DNA from: DATBJJ01 sp036556425
Lineage (GTDB): Bacteria > Acidobacteriota > Vicinamibacteria > Vicinamibacterales > 2-12-FULL-66-21
Reading direction: 5' to 3'
Assembly: GCA_036556425.1 (NCBI GenBank)
Contig: DATBJJ010000183.1
Coordinates: 20,072 to 84,071 of the forward strand
DNA: 64,000 bases
Made by a program: the position numbers and the translations under genes. The notes under the pieces are model-generated. The model was not told the origin of the DNA, searched no databases, and saw only the letters and a list, made by a program, of their open reading frames with translations. Each line of letters begins with the position of its first letter. The stretch's first letter is position 1. Positions 61,675 through 64,000 of the stretch are shown here, in pieces.

Positions 61675-62507
61675 TGACGTCACACGAAATGGCATACTCA
61701 ACTCCGCTCGAAGCGCGCATCGCCAAGAAGGTCACGAAGGCGATCACCGATTACAACCTCATCGAGGACGGCGATCGCGTCATGGTCGGCCTCTCTGGCG
61801 GCAAGGACAGCTGGGCGCTGTTCCAGATCCTCGACGTGCTCCGCAAACGCGCGCCGATCGCGTATTCGCTCGTCGCCGTCACCGTGGACTCCGGCTACGA
61901 CGGATATCGGCACGATTTGATCTCGAAGACGTGCGAGGCGAGAGGGTGGGAATATCGAATCGTCCACACGGAGATCGGCGAGACGATCGAGGATCTGCTC
62001 GACGACAACGCCACGCCGTGTTCGCTCTGCGCCCGATTCCGGCGCGGTGTGCTCTATCGCCTCGCCACCGAGGTTGGCGCGACGAAGATTGCGCTCGGCC
62101 ACCATCTCGACGATTTCATCGAGACGCTGCTGCTCAATCTGTTCTTCGCGGGCACGCTCAAGGCGATGCCCGCGCGCCTCGTCTCCGACAACGGCAATCA
62201 TGTCGTCATACGGCCGCTCGTCGGCGTGACGGAATCCGACGCGCGCAGCTACGCGAAAGCGTCCGAGCTGCCGATCATCGGCTGCTGCTGCCCGGCGTGC
62301 GGCGATCTCGGGCTGCAGCGCCAGCGCGTGAAGCGCCTGATCGCCGAGCTCGAGGTCGAGCACCCCGACGTCAAGAGCAGCATGATTCGCGCGCTCGCGA
62401 ACGTCGCGTCGCGCCACTTGCTCGATCGCCGGCTGCATCCGCTCCCTGAGCTGCGCGATCTTGCCGATCGCCAAGGCGCCGTCCCGCTCCACGTGCTCAA
62501 GCGCTAG
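61674..62507 (+). CDS. ttcA: tRNA 2-thiocytidine synthetase TtcA
   Basis: 277 aa. PP-loop SGGKDS at 41-46 activates C32 of tRNA with ATP; the iron-sulfur cluster cysteines Cys116/Cys119 (CSLC) and the Cys-rich GCCCPACG (204-210) are present. It makes 2-thiocytidine-32 in the cytoplasm. ATG 61674 shares one base with the preceding stop; ATG 61689 is an alternative. Followed directly by dtd, and both are cotranscribed with a glycosyltransferase operon without obvious functional link. Confidence 0.94.
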   Translation: MTSHEMAYSTPLEARIAKKVTKAITDYNLIEDGDRVMVGLSGGKDSWALFQILDVLRKRAPIAYSLVAVTVDSGYDGYRHDLISKTCEARGWEYRIVHTEIGETIEDLLDDNATPCSLCARFRRGVLYRLATEVGATKIALGHHLDDFIETLLLNLFFAGTLKAMPARLVSDNGNHVVIRPLVGVTESDARSYAKASELPIIGCCCPACGDLGLQRQRVKRLIAELEVEHPDVKSSMIRALANVASRHLLDRRLHPLPELRDLADRQGAVPLHVLKR

Positions 62508-62957
62508 ATGCGGGCGATCGTCCAGCGCGTCCGATCCGCGTCGGTGACGGTGGACGGACAGGTTGCCGCCGCGATCGGCGCGGGCCTCCTCGCGTTCGTC
62601 GGCGTCGCGCAGGACGATGGGCCGGATGACGTCAGATACATTGCAACGAAGATCCACGATCTCCGTATCTTTCCGGACGACGACGGCCGAATGAACCGAT
62701 CGGTCGTCGAAACCGGAGGATCGGTTCTCGTCGTGTCGCAATTCACGCTGCACGCGGACTGCCGCAAGGGACGCCGGCCCTCGTTCGACGCCGCGGCGCC
62801 GGCGCCGATCGCAGAGGCGCTCTATCTCGAGGTGGTGCGCCTGCTCCGCGAGGGCGGCCTGACCGTCCGCACAGGCGTGTTCCAGGCGGACATGCAAGTC
62901 TCGCTCGTCAACGACGGGCCGGTGACGATGCTGCTCGACAGCCGCAAGGCGTTCTAG
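62508..62957 (+). CDS. dtd: D-aminoacyl-tRNA deacylase
   Basis: 149 aa, the normal length. Hydrolyses D-aminoacyl-tRNA (and Gly-tRNA-Ala) to recycle tRNA. Conserved SQFTL at 77-81 and the Gly-cisPro containing NDGPVT at 135-140 are intact. Starts directly after the ttcA stop without a gap, so the pair is translationally linked. Followed by an outer-membrane protein gene 27 bp later. Confidence 0.96.
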   Translation: MRAIVQRVRSASVTVDGQVAAAIGAGLLAFVGVAQDDGPDDVRYIATKIHDLRIFPDDDGRMNRSVVETGGSVLVVSQFTLHADCRKGRRPSFDAAAPAPIAEALYLEVVRLLREGGLTVRTGVFQADMQVSLVNDGPVTMLLDSRKAF

Positions 62958-62984
62958 CGAGATTCAGAATCGGTGGAGATGCTG

Positions 62985-63827
62985 ATGAAAAGATCCGCGT
63001 TCGCGATCGTGGTGTTCGGCCTGCTGGCGGTGCGGACGGAGGCGCAGCAGCGTCCGCTCGTGACCGAAGATCCCGAGACCGTCGGCACCGGCAACGTGCT
63101 GCTCGAGGCCGGCTTCGATTCGCAGCGGGATGTGTTCTATCCCGCATCCGGCCTGCGCGGTGATTTGTTGCGAGTGCCAACAATTGGCGTCAGCTTCGGG
63201 TTCAGCTCGATTCTCGAGCTCCAGATCGACGGCGGCTTCTACAACCGCCTGAACATCACGTCGATCGACCCCGCGCCGCTGTCGGACAAGCTCGAGCTGA
63301 CCGGCGATCGCACGACGGACATCGAGGACGTCGTTGTCGCGACGAAAATCCGGCTCGTGACGGAGGCGGCAGGGCGGCCGAGCATCGGCATTCGATTCGC
63401 GACGAAGCTTCCGCTCGCGGGCAACGAGAGCGGCCTCGGCCTCGACACGATTGATTTCCACATGACGGGCCTCTTCGGCAAGACGGTGCAGTCCGTTCGC
63501 GTCGTCGGCAACGTCGGCCTTGGCATTCTGTCGGATCCCGTCGAAGGCGACCGGCAGAACGACGTAATCACGTATGGCCTGTCGGTCGCGCGCGCGTTGA
63601 GACAAGGCGCGGAGTTCGTCGGCGAGATCAACGGCCGCTTGAATACCCGCAACGAGCGGGTGCCGCCGGGCACCGAGAGCCGGTCCGCGCTGCGCGTTGG
63701 GCTGCGCTATACGCGCGCGACGGTGCGCGTCGACGGAGGGTTGATGTTCGGCGTGACGTCAGGCGATCCGAACTTCGGATTCACTGGCGGCGTGACGTAT
63801 GTGTTCCGCGGATTTACGCTACCGTAG
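62985..63827 (+). CDS. outer-membrane beta-barrel protein
   Basis: 280 aa. Signal peptide (KRSAFAIVVFGLLAVRTEAQ) then alternating beta strands; RPLVTEDPETVGTGN near the N-terminus resembles the transporter-like barrel family that often sits next to metabolic operons. ATG 62985 was chosen because GGAG lies 6 nt upstream; in-frame GTG 62973 and ATG 62979 exist. Terminal strand GVTYVFRGFTLP. A repeat array follows the stop at once, and the window ends 173 bp later. Confidence 0.8.
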   Translation: MKRSAFAIVVFGLLAVRTEAQQRPLVTEDPETVGTGNVLLEAGFDSQRDVFYPASGLRGDLLRVPTIGVSFGFSSILELQIDGGFYNRLNITSIDPAPLSDKLELTGDRTTDIEDVVVATKIRLVTEAAGRPSIGIRFATKLPLAGNESGLGLDTIDFHMTGLFGKTVQSVRVVGNVGLGILSDPVEGDRQNDVITYGLSVARALRQGAEFVGEINGRLNTRNERVPPGTESRSALRVGLRYTRATVRVDGGLMFGVTSGDPNFGFTGGVTYVFRGFTLP

Positions 63828-63828
63828 T

Positions 63829-63999
63829 AGTCGACAGTCGGTAGTCGTCGGTCGGCAGTCACAGTCGGCAGTCACAGTCGACAGTCGTCAGTCTCAGTCG
63901 ACAGTCGACAGTCGACAGTCGCAGTCGTCAGTCGTCGTCGCAGTCGTCAGTCGTCAGTCGGGTCGTCATCAGACTTAACACTTCTCGACTCTCGACTGG
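63829..63999. repeat. CAGTCGA/CAGTCGT foldback array
   Basis: More than fifteen 7-bp units of CAGTCGA, CAGTCGT and CAGTCAC run from just after the outer-membrane protein stop to about 63960. A 20-25 nt AT-richer spacer (about 63962-63984) follows, and then the complementary orientation begins (CGACTCTCGACTGG) before the window ends, so the right arm is truncated by the window edge. Confidence 0.88.
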
Positions 64000-64000
64000 C

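Overview
The window is 64 kb of high-GC chromosomal DNA from a free-living Gram-negative bacterium. Three things point to Acidobacteriota, most likely the Vicinamibacterales (Luteitalea/Vicinamibacter type): a short ECF sigma factor overlapping a TPR-carrying Ser/Thr kinase, a PEP-CTERM surface protein, and a bacterial-type Ccm system. The placement is inference from gene content, not from a marker search. No rRNA, tRNA, CRISPR array, transposase or integrase was seen.

Layout. (1) 1-10.4 kb, minus strand: a giant multidomain secreted protein running off the left edge. It has a complete subtilisin triad near its C-terminus and lies just downstream of a PEP-CTERM protein. (2) 10.5-13.6 kb, divergent: ECF sigma factor plus transmembrane Ser/Thr kinase. 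(3) 13.6-15.9 kb: thiolase, a DUF721/DciA-like protein and Maf. (4) 15.9-23.3 kb: a rearranged cytochrome c maturation operon (CcmE with a CxxxY haem site, a CcmF-CcmH fusion, two accessory membrane proteins, CcmA, CcmB, CcmC, a CcmD-like protein and a small membrane protein). (5) 23.4-28.3 kb: metallophosphoesterase, AroK, AroA, an RsbW-type ATPase, an inositol-phosphatase family protein and an outer-membrane barrel. (6) 28.3-61.7 kb: a long cell-surface glycan region. It holds five polytopic glycosyltransferase-like or related membrane proteins, GT2 and GT4 glycosyltransferases, two flippase-like proteins, two sugar epimerases, an amidotransferase, an acetyltransferase, an SGNH lipoprotein, five methyltransferases, a radical SAM enzyme, a UDP-galactopyranose-mutase-like flavoprotein, and three secreted lipoproteins. 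(7) 61.7-63.8 kb: TtcA, Dtd and an outer-membrane protein.

How the genes work together. Most genes sit in tightly coupled operons with 1-26 bp overlaps. The glycan region consists of four such operons (30.5-36.8 plus, 42.3-38.0 minus, 50.6-56.0 plus, 58.5-63.8 plus) with single genes and lipoproteins between them. It looks like a locus that assembles, modifies (amidation, acetylation, methylation) and exports a lipid-linked surface polysaccharide. No polymerase, Wzx or exosortase was recognised inside the window.

The most unusual feature is a set of short-unit (about 7 bp) repeat arrays at gene boundaries. There are several unrelated unit sequences, but most share one architecture: tandem units in one orientation, a short spacer, then the same units inverted. 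One such element forms the N-terminus of a methyltransferase, and a homologous one is inserted in frame into a cytoplasmic loop of a membrane glycosyltransferase. A separate 264-bp foldback fills the only long gene-free stretch (46218-46564). A second candidate novelty is an undescribed cysteine-containing C-terminal domain shared by two lipoproteins of the glycan region.
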